This document shows positions 1 through 7,802 of a DNA stretch of 35,495 bases, in pieces (positions within the stretch are counted from its first letter, which is position 1; the number at the start of each line of letters is the position of its first letter). Origin of the DNA: JAVBKV01 sp031553885 (GTDB lineage Bacteria; Bacteroidota; Bacteroidia; Bacteroidales; Azobacteroidaceae); the NCBI GenBank assembly GCA_031553885.1, contig JAVBKV010000057.1, positions 1 through 35,495 on the forward strand. The letters are read 5' to 3'. Under the pieces are notes generated by a model. That model was not told the origin of the DNA and ran no database searches. It saw nothing but the letters and a program-made list of their open reading frames with translations. Both the position numbers and the translations under genes were made by a program.

Positions 1-2
1 AG

Positions 3-122
3 GAATGGCTTAATCCCGAAGATTATATAAACAAGGACATGCTCTTTTATGCAACTAACAGATGCCTGTCTAATGTGGGAAACAATCTCAAAATCAATTT
101 TTGCCATTATAATGAAAACTAA
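3..122 (+). CDS. C-terminal fragment, probable DDE transposase (IS630-like)
   Basis: An open frame enters from the left edge and runs 39 codons to a TAA at 120-122. It begins EWLNPEDYINKDM and ends VGNNLKINFCHYNEN. The final part (NVG, four residues, then INF) resembles the tail of the IS630-type transposase at the other end of the window (NVGQKYVINF), and IS630/DDE_3 transposases often end this way. The similarity is short and the rest of the gene is outside the window, so the family call is an inference. The two tails differ enough that they are not copies of the same element. Confidence 0.45.
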   Translation, partial: EWLNPEDYINKDMLFYATNRCLSNVGNNLKINFCHYNEN

Positions 123-137
123 TTTATATCACGTACT

Positions 138-145
138 TAACTTTG
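138..145 (+). promoter_or_regulatory. Possible -7 promoter element (TAACTTTG)
   Basis: TAACTTTG matches the Bacteroidota -7 consensus TAnnTTTG and lies just after the transposase-like tail. No TTTG sits at the expected distance upstream. If real, it would give the small gene at 314 a leader of about 160 bases. Confidence 0.3.
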
Positions 146-170
146 ATAGGTTCTAAGTATATTAATGATT

Positions 171-188
171 TTACATACATTACATACA
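171..188 (+). repeat. Tandem 9-base repeat, two copies
   Basis: TTACATACA occurs twice head to tail in the leader upstream of the gene at 314. It is short, AT-rich and of no known function. Confidence 0.5.
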
Positions 189-313
189 AAATGAACTGAG
201 TTTGAAGGATGATAATTTATTTAGCTGCATTTCTATTGAATGCATGTAGGGGTAATGCGTCGTTTTGCAGGTACACACAGGGGATGTGATGGTAATACTG
301 GAGAGTAAATTTT

Positions 314-718
314 ATGAAAACAAAAAATGGGAATAGAAAAAGGATCCTTCTGATTATCCTTTTGTTTGGTGTGATTAGCGCTGTTTCTGCAGCCTCATGC
401 CCTTTTGCTGTAACTTCTTATCGATCAACGGAGAATCTCTCTTTGAGTCGCATTTGGATTGCTAATTCAACTGCTTTTAGAGGATTGGTTTATGCTCCGA
501 AACTTTTTTATGCAACAAGCATAACGAATGGAAATGCCATGCAGTCGCACGGGAATATCCATAGGGATGATTGGAAAAAAGAAAATGAACTAGGTACGGT
601 GCCTGTGAGTGGATCCGAGGCAATTGTTTTTGCTTTGTTCTCCATTCTTTATGTCCTTTTTGCGATTTATAGAAGAATAAGAAATAACAATCTGGAACAA
701 GATATCGGTTATAAATAA
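314..718 (+). CDS. Small secreted or membrane protein with C-terminal anchor, unknown function
   Basis: I do not recognise a family. The 134-residue product starts with a basic stretch and a hydrophobic segment (about residues 10-27) ending in SAVSAASC, which looks like a signal peptide. A polar middle follows. The C-terminus has VPVSGSEA, then a hydrophobic helix (about 101-119), then an arginine-rich end (YRRIRNNN). The order of a short P/G motif, a membrane helix and a basic tail resembles C-terminal sorting or anchoring signals and also occurs in small Bacteroidales surface-associated proteins, but this is only a resemblance. GGAGAG lies 8 bases before the ATG, an unusually clear Shine-Dalgarno sequence for this phylum. 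The gene stands alone between a transposase remnant and a terminator. Confidence 0.6.
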   Translation: MKTKNGNRKRILLIILLFGVISAVSAASCPFAVTSYRSTENLSLSRIWIANSTAFRGLVYAPKLFYATSITNGNAMQSHGNIHRDDWKKENELGTVPVSGSEAIVFALFSILYVLFAIYRRIRNNNLEQDIGYK

Positions 719-780
719 CACACATTACCTCTCCATAACCGTCCGTACAGGTACCTTAATAAATCAATACTAACAAAACC

Positions 781-816
781 AAAAATCCCGGACATTTGAT
801 GTGGCCGGGATTTTTT
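781..816. terminator. Bidirectional intrinsic terminator
   Basis: AAAAATCCCGG (781-791) pairs perfectly with CCGGGATTTTT (805-815) around a 13-base loop. The A run before and the T run after allow it to work in both directions. It would serve the small gene ending at 718 on the + strand and the GH5 gene ending at 839 on the - strand. Confidence 0.85.
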
Positions 817-838
817 GTTAATTGGAAAAGTCGAAATT

Positions 839-2086
839 TCAGGGTTTCATTCCCAGCGCTTCGGTGTAATTGTTATTTTTTTTGCAATTCACAAATTTCA
901 TGTTTTCCAACAAGTCTTTCATCGCTTGTCGGATAATATCCTGGTTGGGGCGTACAGCGCGGATTTTTGCAAAGCTACTCCGGTCCTGTTTGGTATATTC
1001 AATGATTAAGTCCCAGTTTTCCGGCTTGGGGATGATCATCATACAAGCCCTCTCAGCCATTTTCTTGTAAGGCCAGTAGTGCCATCCGATGTTGTTTGTT
1101 TCCATGAGCCGGCGCCAGGCAGAAACCCATTCGTCGGAATTTTCTCCGGTTTCTCCCATGTATAAGGGCAGGTTGACTTTGTCCCTGAAGTCTACGAAAT
1201 CCTGAATGTTATGTTGTAAGGTGTCGCACCAGTACCGGTGACAGGTATACATGATCTTGTCGTCGAACTTCCAATCCGAAAAAACAGAAAAATTGCTGTT
1301 CCATTGCGCCCCGCCCAATAAGACAATATGGTTTTTATCTGCCTCGCGGATAGCTGCCGTACAGCGTTTGTAAAAAGGCTCCAGGTTCTGGTTCAGATGG
1401 GGAAAATCGTCTTTGAAGTAATGGGCGATCGGTTCATTCAGTAGATCGTATCCCAGAACGGTCGTATCGTTGGCGTACCGGGTTGCAATCTCTTTCCAGA
1501 TGTCGCAGGCCAGTTGCTGGCTTTCTTCGCTTTCCAGTAACCAGGGATAGCCATAACTGTCATCGATATTATCACCGGTCTGTCCTCCGGGAGCATCGTG
1601 CATGTCCAGTATGACATATAATTGTTCCTGCCTGCACCAGTTCAGCAATGAATCGAGGAGTTCAAACCCGTTCTGGTCTTTACTCAGTCCCATGTAATCT
1701 TCGTCTGTAAATAATTTGTAATGAAAGGGAATCCGGACGGAATTCATTCCGGTTTGTTTGATGTAAGCAATATCTTCCCGGGTGATATAATTATTTTTGA
1801 ATTCCTTCCAGAACCAGCGTGTGAAATCAGGTCCGGCCAGTTCACAGAATGCATCGTTGATTGTTCGGTAAGAGTTGACGTTACTAAAATAGAACATGTA
1901 ACCTTCCGGATTTAACCAATTCCCGAGATTGATACCGCGGATAAAAAATTTCTCTCCGTTGGGGGTAACCAGATCCGGGCCCTGGATCCCGATGAAACGG
2001 TTCTCTTTCCAAACGGTCTCATTGTTCTCACAGGAATATAAGAATAAGAGAAAGAAGGCTGCGGTCAGGTAGAAAAATTTGTTCAT
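839..2086 (-). CDS. Glycoside hydrolase family 5 lipoprotein (cellulase-type)
   Basis: This is an endo- or exo-acting beta-glycosidase of the GH5 (beta/alpha)8 barrel family. The 415-residue product has a lipoprotein signal peptide with lipobox LYSC (Cys19), so it should be anchored in a membrane after export. The domain begins at FIRGINLGNWLNPEG (about 48-62). DLLNEP places the acid/base Glu at 218 and YMGETGE places the nucleophile Glu at 312; HRYW (about 283-286) carries a conserved active-site His. Substrate cannot be read from sequence: beta-glucan or mannan are possible. It is an orphan, with no SusC/SusD pair or other carbohydrate genes beside it, so it is not in a recognisable polysaccharide utilisation locus. 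A -7 promoter element lies about 40 bases upstream. Confidence 0.92.
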   Translation of the reverse strand: MNKFFYLTAAFFLLFLYSCENNETVWKENRFIGIQGPDLVTPNGEKFFIRGINLGNWLNPEGYMFYFSNVNSYRTINDAFCELAGPDFTRWFWKEFKNNYITREDIAYIKQTGMNSVRIPFHYKLFTDEDYMGLSKDQNGFELLDSLLNWCRQEQLYVILDMHDAPGGQTGDNIDDSYGYPWLLESEESQQLACDIWKEIATRYANDTTVLGYDLLNEPIAHYFKDDFPHLNQNLEPFYKRCTAAIREADKNHIVLLGGAQWNSNFSVFSDWKFDDKIMYTCHRYWCDTLQHNIQDFVDFRDKVNLPLYMGETGENSDEWVSAWRRLMETNNIGWHYWPYKKMAERACMMIIPKPENWDLIIEYTKQDRSSFAKIRAVRPNQDIIRQAMKDLLENMKFVNCKKNNNYTEALGMKP

Positions 2087-2125
2087 AACCGATTAATTTT
2101 AGATGTAAGATTAAATACGAATGTG

Positions 2126-2133
2126 CAAATATA
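2126..2133 (-). promoter_or_regulatory. Probable -7 element of the GH5 gene
   Basis: On the - strand this reads TATATTTG, a match to TAnnTTTG, 39 bases before the GH5 start codon. No clear upstream element was seen. Confidence 0.5.
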
Positions 2134-2186
2134 AATAAAAGTAAGAACAGTTTAGCTTTTGGTTGTGTAAAAGCCGGTCAATGCTA

Positions 2187-2215
2187 TTGCCTTATTGTAA
2201 AAAATATTATTTTTG
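2187..2215 (+). promoter_or_regulatory. Probable promoter of the methyltransferase gene
   Basis: TTG (2187-2189) is followed after 18 bases by TATTTTTG (2208-2215), a match to the Bacteroidota promoter. Transcription would start around 2220, so an upstream in-frame start at 2163 is excluded and the leader before the ATG at 2226 is very short. Confidence 0.55.
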
Positions 2216-2225
2216 CGATGAAATC

Positions 2226-3050
2226 ATGAAAATACTATCTCACAGGTTCAGGCTGTATCGAAAAATCCGTTACCGGAAAGGGTACGGGGTGCATTCTCCG
2301 TTTGTTTATAACCTGATAACCAGAGTGGTAGAGGAAAAATCTCCTTATTATGCTTTTGATGAAATCGAAAAAGAACGTCAGGAGTTACTTGTCGGTAATC
2401 ATCCTTTTTCCATGGTGACTGCGAAAGAGACTCAACACCGCAACTACGGAGCTTTGCTGTTTCGTTTGGTAAACTTTTTCAAATGCAGGAGTGTTTTACA
2501 AATCGGAAGTTCTACGGGTATTATGAGTTTGTACCTGGGAATGGCTTCACGGAATAATTGCCGGTGTATTGTTCTGGAAGAACGGCAGGCGTTAGCGGAG
2601 TGTGCACGTATGCTGGCAGAAAAGAAAAGATTGGATAACCTGTCTTTTTTACAAGGGAAATATGAAGAATTACTGAGAAATTTGACTTCATCGGTTCATG
2701 AAATGGATTTGATTTTTGTTAACACACGGGGAGATGCCTTTCTGAGTGAAAGGGTGATCCGGGAAAGTTTGTCTTTGATCCATGAAAATACGATCCTGGT
2801 GATTGACGGAATCGGAAATAATAAACCGATGAGGGATTTATGGAAAAGGCTTAAAAATCAACCGCAGACGAGAGTTTCCATCGACCTTTATGCGATGGGA
2901 ATGTTTTTTTTTAACGAGAAATTACACAAGCAACACTATCAAACGTATTTTGATTATGGAAAAAAGCAAAATTTATACAAGAACAGGAGACAAAGGTTTA
3001 ACTTCCTTAGTCGGAGGAAAAAGAGTTTCCAAATCCCATCCAAAAATTGA
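2226..3050 (+). CDS. Class I SAM-dependent methyltransferase
   Basis: This is a predicted cytoplasmic SAM-dependent methyltransferase of the O-methyltransferase-like kind; the substrate is unknown. The N-terminus has the motif GYGVHSPFVYNLITRVVEE, seen in a conserved Bacteroidota family. The SAM-binding region VLQIGSSTGIMSLYLGMA lies near the middle, followed by CIVLEE (acidic end of strand 2) and DLIFVNTRG. The ATG at 2226 was chosen because an in-frame start at 2163 lies upstream of the promoter. The C-terminus is odd: after HYQTYFDYGKK a lysine/arginine-rich tail of about 30 residues reads into the next gene, giving a 95-base overlap. One extra T in the T run at 2948-2951 would create a TGA two bases before the next ATG. 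Confidence 0.85.
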   Translation: MKILSHRFRLYRKIRYRKGYGVHSPFVYNLITRVVEEKSPYYAFDEIEKERQELLVGNHPFSMVTAKETQHRNYGALLFRLVNFFKCRSVLQIGSSTGIMSLYLGMASRNNCRCIVLEERQALAECARMLAEKKRLDNLSFLQGKYEELLRNLTSSVHEMDLIFVNTRGDAFLSERVIRESLSLIHENTILVIDGIGNNKPMRDLWKRLKNQPQTRVSIDLYAMGMFFFNEKLHKQHYQTYFDYGKKQNLYKNRRQRFNFLSRRKKSFQIPSKN

Positions 3051-3510
3051 AGCATACGGGACGATTGATGAATTGAATTCTTTCATCGCATGCCTGACAG
3101 AGGAGATTGAAGACAAAAGCGATCGGGAAATCCTTCAACACATTCAATATACGCTTTTTTCGGTGGGTTGTTACCTGGCTACGGAAAATGCAGAAGAGCC
3201 CGTTTGCCAGGTACGCCAGGAAGATGTGGACCTTCTTGAGCAGGAAATGGATCGGGTCGATGCCTTACTGCCTCCGTTGAAATCTTTTATTTTGCCTGGA
3301 GGATGCAAAAGTGCTTCTCTGGCTCATGTTTGCCGGACGGTTTGTCGCCGTGCGGAACGGTGTATTTATCAGGTTCCGGAAGTAGCAGAAATAGATGAAA
3401 TACTATTAAAATATATCAATCGTTTGTCGGATTATTTTTTTCTTTTGTCAAGAAAATTATGTTTTTCTGAAAAAGGACAAGAAATTATTTGGCAGAATCC
3501 TTGTTCATAA
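2956..3510 (+). CDS. Cob(I)yrinic acid a,c-diamide adenosyltransferase, PduO type
   Basis: The enzyme transfers the adenosyl group of ATP to reduced corrinoid to make adenosylcobalamin, in the cytoplasm. The 184-residue product has the family ATP-binding N-terminus YTRTGDKGLTSLVGGKRVSK (about 7-26), YGTIDELNS (34-42), and the C-terminal helix pattern HVCRTVCRRAER preceded by FILPGG. Length is typical of PduO/MMAB proteins. The start is set by family alignment at MEKSKIYTRTGD; upstream in-frame codons belong to the overlapping methyltransferase. No cobalamin riboswitch was seen upstream. In Bacteroidales the cofactor usually serves methylmalonyl-CoA mutase, which is not in this window. Confidence 0.95.
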   Translation: MEKSKIYTRTGDKGLTSLVGGKRVSKSHPKIEAYGTIDELNSFIACLTEEIEDKSDREILQHIQYTLFSVGCYLATENAEEPVCQVRQEDVDLLEQEMDRVDALLPPLKSFILPGGCKSASLAHVCRTVCRRAERCIYQVPEVAEIDEILLKYINRLSDYFFLLSRKLCFSEKGQEIIWQNPCS

Positions 3511-3530
3511 GAGATATTGTTTTATTTTTG
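3501..3530 (+). promoter_or_regulatory. Promoter of the DUF2795 gene
   Basis: TTG (3501-3503), a 19-base spacer, then TATTTTTG (3523-3530) fit the Bacteroidota promoter well. The -33 part lies inside the last codons of the adenosyltransferase gene. Predicted transcription start is about 50 bases before the ATG at 3586. Confidence 0.65.
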
Positions 3531-3585
3531 CGCAAAAAATGAACGGAGTACTTAAATATCTCAGAAATTTAGCACTTGAATCACT

Positions 3586-3807
3586 ATGTATTGGACTTTA
3601 GAATTAGCTTCAAAATTAGAAGATGCGCCATGGCCTGCAACCAAAGATGAGTTAATTGATTTTGCCTTGCGATCGGGAGCTCCGCTTGAAGTAATAGAAA
3701 ATCTTCAGGAAATGGAAGACGAAGGGGAAATTTACGAATGTATTGAAGATATCTGGCCGGATTATCCCAGTAAGGAAGATTTCTTTTTCAACGAAGAAGA
3801 GTATTAA
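3586..3807 (+). CDS. DUF2795 domain-containing small acidic protein
   Basis: The 73-residue acidic protein begins MYWTLELASKLEDAPWPATK and continues with DELIDFALRSGAPLEVIENL, matching the DUF2795 family common in Bacteroidota. The first half looks like a small helical module; the second half is dominated by Glu and Asp and ends FFFNEEEY. It has no signal peptide, so it should be cytoplasmic. Function is unknown. It has its own promoter although it follows the adenosyltransferase gene by only 75 bases. Confidence 0.88.
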   Translation: MYWTLELASKLEDAPWPATKDELIDFALRSGAPLEVIENLQEMEDEGEIYECIEDIWPDYPSKEDFFFNEEEY

Positions 3808-4015
3808 TCAGACCTTATTTTTTTTGTTTCAACGTCTGCGTTTGCCCGTTGTTTACTTTTCGAAAAATAGATACTTTAAACTTGCATTAATGTTATAGAA
3901 ATAAGAATATTAATGTAAAAATAGCTGTTTCTAAGATCTATTCATTATGGATGCCGATGTAGCTGAATCTCTGGATGATTATGATTTTTTTACAAGAATG
4001 CTCAAACTTAGGTGT

Positions 4016-4873
4016 TTAAAAGAACCATGTTTTGGGATTTAAACGGACTGCTACTTCAAGCCGATCTCCTCCATATGCAAACAGATAAAAACTTCCCAAA
4101 TCATCGTTCCTTACATTCGATATTTGAACGTATTCGTTTCTCAATTTTTTTAACGAGTTTCTCGACGGATCAACTCTAACCCATCCGTATTTTTCCACGT
4201 AAACCTCAGCCCAGTTATGATTTGCAGAATTGTCGGAGCTTGCCGTATAGCCGTCAATCCCCCTTGCGGGAATACCATTTGCGCGACATAATGCAACAAA
4301 CAGGTCGGCAAACTCGGTACAGTCGCCACTTCTCTGTTCGTAGGCTTTTTTTGCTCCCAAAGCTCTGGGGGTATAAGTATAAGTTATACGATTCCTTGTA
4401 AATTCATACGTTCTCTCAATGGTTTTAAGTACGGTACTCGTTTTTAATTTCGAGGCAACTGCCTTAATTATGGGGTCATCGCTTTCTATATGTTTTTCAG
4501 GTTTTAAATATCGGGTAGTATCACAAGATTCGTCGGTTTCCGTTAAACAACAAAAAGCCTTCTGATACAAATCCATAATGAAGGATATTGTTATTACCTC
4601 CGTTTTACGAGAAGATAGGTTACTCAGATAATATTCAGCATATACATTGTCTCCTTTGGTAAAGACAGTATCGGGTTGTTTCGAGAAAGTTATACCTCTT
4701 ACCGTTTGAACTTTCTCAATATTGCCGGGCAATATACATCGTAAGGTGGCATGTGGAGTTATTCCTGTAGACAAAACTTCGTATATCAAATCGAACTTTA
4801 CCTTTTTTGCCTTTTGAGCAAACAGAGTATTGGAAAAGGAAGTAAATACAATGATTATAAATAATCGTGCCAT
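4016..4873 (-). CDS. Secreted transglutaminase-like domain protein
   Basis: The 285-residue product has a signal peptide (MARLFIIIVF onward, ending LFAQ at about residue 20) and a transglutaminase-like domain in its second half. The papain-like triad is visible: Cys185 in RSGDCTEF, His219 in NHNWAEV, Asp235 in VRVDPSRN. Such domains act as peptidases or amidotransferases; the substrate is unknown. The N-terminal half resembles the beta-rich region that often precedes this domain in exported bacterial proteins. The ATG at 4873 was chosen over an in-frame TTG at 4963 because that TTG overlaps the -7 promoter element. The gene stands alone. Confidence 0.85.
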   Translation of the reverse strand: MARLFIIIVFTSFSNTLFAQKAKKVKFDLIYEVLSTGITPHATLRCILPGNIEKVQTVRGITFSKQPDTVFTKGDNVYAEYYLSNLSSRKTEVITISFIMDLYQKAFCCLTETDESCDTTRYLKPEKHIESDDPIIKAVASKLKTSTVLKTIERTYEFTRNRITYTYTPRALGAKKAYEQRSGDCTEFADLFVALCRANGIPARGIDGYTASSDNSANHNWAEVYVEKYGWVRVDPSRNSLKKLRNEYVQISNVRNDDLGSFYLFAYGGDRLEVAVRLNPKTWFF

Positions 4874-4960
4874 ATTTCTAACAAGATTTGAATCAACTGA
4901 TAATTGGTTTTTGTGTCCGCAATTGCGGCTATTTCTATAATTTAAAACATGTTTGTGACC

Positions 4961-4968
4961 CAAAGATA
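4961..4968 (-). promoter_or_regulatory. -7 element of the transglutaminase-like gene
   Basis: The - strand reads TATCTTTG, an excellent match to TAnnTTTG; a TTG lies about 24 bases further upstream, slightly farther than usual. Its position rules out translation from the TTG at 4963. Confidence 0.6.
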
Positions 4969-5018
4969 TATAAAAAATTGATAAGAAAGAATCAAGACTG
5001 ATAATTCTTAAAAAAATA

Positions 5019-5053
5019 AAATCCGCAGTAATCGACTGATTTACTGCGGATTT
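5019..5053 (-). terminator. Intrinsic terminator of dnaK
   Basis: A perfect 13-base stem (AAATCCGCAGTAA at 5019-5031 with TTACTGCGGATTT at 5041-5053) encloses a 9-base loop. On the - strand it is followed by a T-rich run. It starts 31 bases after the dnaK stop codon. Confidence 0.88.
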
Positions 5054-5083
5054 ATTATTGTTTATAATCGATTTTAACCGATT

Positions 5084-6991
5084 TTATTTTACTTCTTCAA
5101 AATCAACGTCTGTCACACCTCCGTCATTGGAAGATCCGCTTGATCCGGCATTCGGTTGTGTTTGCTGAGATCCGGTATTTCCGGCTTGCTGTTGTGCATT
5201 ATACAAATCCTGGCTGATAGCTTGGAATGCATTGTTGATTTCAGTCATAGCCGCATCGATTCCAGCGACGTCCTGGGCCTTGTGGGCATCTTTCAATTTA
5301 CCTAAAGCAGCTTCAACAGGAGCCTTTTTATCGGCGGGGATTTTATCACCCAGTTCGCTCAGTTGCTTTTCGGTTTGGAAAATGACACTGTCGGCCTGAT
5401 TCAGTTTATCTATTTTTTCTTTTTCTTTTTTATCAGATTCTGCATTAGCGGCAGCTTCTTCTTTCATCCGTTTGATTTCTGCATCGTTTAATCCGCTGGA
5501 AGCTTCGATCCGGATGCTTTGTTCCTTACCGGTAGCTTTGTCTTTGGCAGATACGTTCAGAATACCGTTGGCATCAATATCGAAAGTAACTTCAACTTGA
5601 GGTTCACCGCGACGGGCAGGCATGATTCCATCGAGGTGGAAACGGCCGATGGTTTTGTTGTCTCTGGCCATTGGACGTTCTCCCTGCAATACATGGATTT
5701 CAACAGATGGTTGATTGTCAGCCGCAGTAGTGAACACTTCCGATTTCTTGGTTGGGATGGTGGTGTTGGATTCGATCAGTTTCGTCATGACACTACCCAT
5801 AGTTTCGATACCCAATGAAAGTGGTGTTACGTCGAGCAACAGTACATCCTTAACATCTCCGGAGAGAACAGCTCCCTGAATAGCGGCGCCCACAGCTACC
5901 ACTTCATCCGGGTTAACTCCCTTGGAAGGTGTTTTGCCAAAGAATTTTTCAACGATGCTCTGGATAGCAGGAATCCGAGTGGAACCTCCCACCAATATTA
6001 CTTCATCGATATCAGAAGCCTTCAATCCGGCATCTGCCAATGATTTACGGCAGGGTTCGATACAAGCCTGGATCAAACTGTCGGCCAGTTGTTCGAATTT
6101 AGCCCGGGTCAATGTTTTCACCAGGTGCTTCGGCATTCCGTCGACCGGCATGATATAGGGTAGGTTGATTTCGGTAGAAGTGGAGCTGGAAAGTTCGATT
6201 TTCGCTTTTTCTGCTGCTTCTTTCAGCCGTTGCAGGGCAGTCATGTCTTTGCGCAAGTCAAGGCCTTCATCTTTCAAAAATTCTTCTGCCAGCCAGTCGA
6301 TAATGACATGGTCGAAGTCGTCACCTCCCAGGTGGGTGTCACCATTCGTGGATTTTACTTCAAATATACCGTCTCCCAATTCGAGGATGGAGATATCGAA
6401 AGTACCTCCTCCTAAGTCGAATACGGCGATCTTCATGTCTTTGTGTGCCTTATCCAGTCCATAAGCCAATGAAGCGGCAGTCGGCTCATTGATAATACGA
6501 CGTACGTTCAATCCGGCTATTTCACCTGCTTCTTTGGTGGCCTGACGTTGTGAGTCGTTGAAGTAAGCAGGAACAGTAATAACTGCATCTGTCACTTCCT
6601 GTCCCAGGTAATCTTCAGCTGTTTTCTTCATCTTTTGAAGAATCATGGCCGAAATTTCCTGCGGGGTATACATTCTTCCGTCGATGTCGACGCGAGGTGT
6701 ATTATTGTCGCCCTTTACTACTTTGTAGGGAACGCGGGATATTTCCTTATTTACCTGATCGTATGTTTCACCCATGAATCTCTTGATGGAGAATATGGTT
6801 TTTGTCGGATTCGTAATGGCCTGGCGTTTGGCGGGATCTCCCACCTTGCGTTCCCCGCCTTCCACGAAAGCTACGATGGATGGAGTAGTTCTTTTTCCCT
6901 CACTGTTCGTGATGACAACCGGTTCGTTACCCTCCATTACAGCAACGCAAGAGTTGGTTGTTCCTAAGTCGATTCCAATTATTTTTCCCAT
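5084..6991 (-). CDS. dnaK: Chaperone protein DnaK (Hsp70)
   Basis: This is the ATP-dependent cytoplasmic Hsp70 chaperone. The 635-residue length is typical. The N-terminal ATPase domain has IGIDLGTTNSCVAV (4-17), the second phosphate loop DLGGGTFDIS (about 193-202) and the adenosine motif ILVGGSTRIPAIQ. The hydrophobic linker DVLLLDVTPLSLGIET leads into the substrate-binding domain. The C-terminal lid ends in a Gln/Gly/Ser-rich stretch and the conserved tail VTDVDFEEVK. The gene is monocistronic, with no grpE, dnaJ or hrcA next to it, and no CIRCE operator was found in the 166 bases before the divergent gene. Its promoter was not recognised. Confidence 0.99.
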   Translation of the reverse strand: MGKIIGIDLGTTNSCVAVMEGNEPVVITNSEGKRTTPSIVAFVEGGERKVGDPAKRQAITNPTKTIFSIKRFMGETYDQVNKEISRVPYKVVKGDNNTPRVDIDGRMYTPQEISAMILQKMKKTAEDYLGQEVTDAVITVPAYFNDSQRQATKEAGEIAGLNVRRIINEPTAASLAYGLDKAHKDMKIAVFDLGGGTFDISILELGDGIFEVKSTNGDTHLGGDDFDHVIIDWLAEEFLKDEGLDLRKDMTALQRLKEAAEKAKIELSSSTSTEINLPYIMPVDGMPKHLVKTLTRAKFEQLADSLIQACIEPCRKSLADAGLKASDIDEVILVGGSTRIPAIQSIVEKFFGKTPSKGVNPDEVVAVGAAIQGAVLSGDVKDVLLLDVTPLSLGIETMGSVMTKLIESNTTIPTKKSEVFTTAADNQPSVEIHVLQGERPMARDNKTIGRFHLDGIMPARRGEPQVEVTFDIDANGILNVSAKDKATGKEQSIRIEASSGLNDAEIKRMKEEAAANAESDKKEKEKIDKLNQADSVIFQTEKQLSELGDKIPADKKAPVEAALGKLKDAHKAQDVAGIDAAMTEINNAFQAISQDLYNAQQQAGNTGSQQTQPNAGSSGSSNDGGVTDVDFEEVK

Positions 6992-7108
6992 GATTTATAG
7001 TTGTTTTATATTTGTTGATATTCAATAATTTCGTTTTTTTTTGTCTGTCGGACACAGATCCTTAAACAAACCTTATGCCAAATGGGAAATGGCATGTTTT
7101 TCTGCCGA

Positions 7109-7140
7109 TTTGTCAGTTTTTGATGAAATGATTATCTTTG
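7109..7140 (+). promoter_or_regulatory. Promoter of the TRIC channel gene
   Basis: TTTG (7109-7112), a 20-base spacer and TATCTTTG (7133-7140) form a near-perfect Bacteroidota promoter. It lies 17 bases before the ATG at 7158 and excludes a longer reading from 7041. Confidence 0.75.
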
Positions 7141-7157
7141 TTCAAAATTTCAAAAGT

Positions 7158-7790
7158 ATGGATTTCATCAGCCGTATTTCGTTTGTCGATGTGATTGAGT
7201 TTGCCGGAACTTTTGCATTTGCTATTTCGGGTATCCGTTTGGCTTCCGCAAAAAATTTCGATTTATTCGGAGCATTTGTTATTGGCTTGGTTACCGCAGT
7301 TGGAGGTGGTACGGCCCGGGATTTAATGCTGGGTTTGACTCCTTTTTGGATAATCAACAGTGTTTATGTGATCTGTTGCGCCTTTGCGGTCGTGGTGGTG
7401 GCCGTTTACCGTAAAATTCTGGTCCGGCTGAATTATACTTTCTTTACTTTTGACACGATCGGATTGGCTCTTTTTACTGTAGTTGGAATAGAAAAAACGC
7501 TTCAATGCGGGTTGCCGTATTGGGTTGCCATGATTATGGGAACCGTGACAGGATCAGTCGGCGGAATTATCCGGGACGTACTGATTAATGAAATCCCGCT
7601 TGTTTTCCGGAAAGAAATTTATGCATTGGCCTGTTTTGTCGGAGGGTTGTTCTACTGGTTGTCCGATTTGTCAGGTATGCCGAAAGAAGTCAGTCAGATA
7701 GTCGCTTCCGTCGTGGTGATTGTCGTTCGGGTGATTTCTGTAAAATACCAGATTGGTTTACCGACCTTGGGGGTTAAAGAGAATTCCTGA
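7158..7790 (+). CDS. Trimeric intracellular cation (TRIC) channel family protein, UPF0126
   Basis: This is a 210-residue inner-membrane protein of the bacterial TRIC/UPF0126 (YadS-like) family, thought to form potassium-permeable trimeric channels. It consists of two tandem three-helix repeats, each with the family glycine-arginine-aspartate motif: VGGGTARD (48-55) and SVGGIIRD (133-140). About seven hydrophobic helices are visible. The start at 7158 is fixed by the promoter 17 bases upstream and by the family N-terminus (DVIEFAGTFAFAISG). It is single, facing away from dnaK and ending 12 bases from the convergent outer-membrane barrel gene. Physiological role is not known from context. Confidence 0.92.
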   Translation: MDFISRISFVDVIEFAGTFAFAISGIRLASAKNFDLFGAFVIGLVTAVGGGTARDLMLGLTPFWIINSVYVICCAFAVVVVAVYRKILVRLNYTFFTFDTIGLALFTVVGIEKTLQCGLPYWVAMIMGTVTGSVGGIIRDVLINEIPLVFRKEIYALACFVGGLFYWLSDLSGMPKEVSQIVASVVVIVVRVISVKYQIGLPTLGVKENS

Positions 7791-7802
7791 TACCAGAATC
7801 CA

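Noticed and set aside
839..2086. Polysaccharide utilisation locus around the GH5 gene
   Set aside because: No SusC/SusD-like pair, sulfatase, regulator or other glycosidase lies nearby.
2163..2225. Longer N-terminus for the methyltransferase
   Set aside because: The upstream ATG precedes the probable promoter at 2187-2215 and adds non-family residues.
2100..2960. Cobalamin riboswitch for the adenosyltransferase gene
   Set aside because: The gene starts inside the preceding coding region and no B12-box-like leader was found.
3882..3918. AT-rich inverted repeat (TTGCATTAAT with ATTAATGTAA)
   Set aside because: The arms are AT-rich, mismatched and not followed by a clear T run, so it is a poor terminator and could be chance.
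3947..4042. Small + strand frame of 31 codons (MDADVAESLDDYDFF at its start)
   Set aside because: It runs into the 3' end of the transglutaminase-like gene, has no promoter or homology I recognise, and is short enough to arise by chance. A transposon remnant is possible but not supported.
5519..6967. Several open frames on the + strand opposite dnaK
   Set aside because: They follow the codon structure of dnaK on the other strand and have no family features.
6992..7157. CIRCE-type heat-shock operator upstream of dnaK
   Set aside because: No TTAGCACTC-N9-GAGTGCTAA inverted repeat is present.
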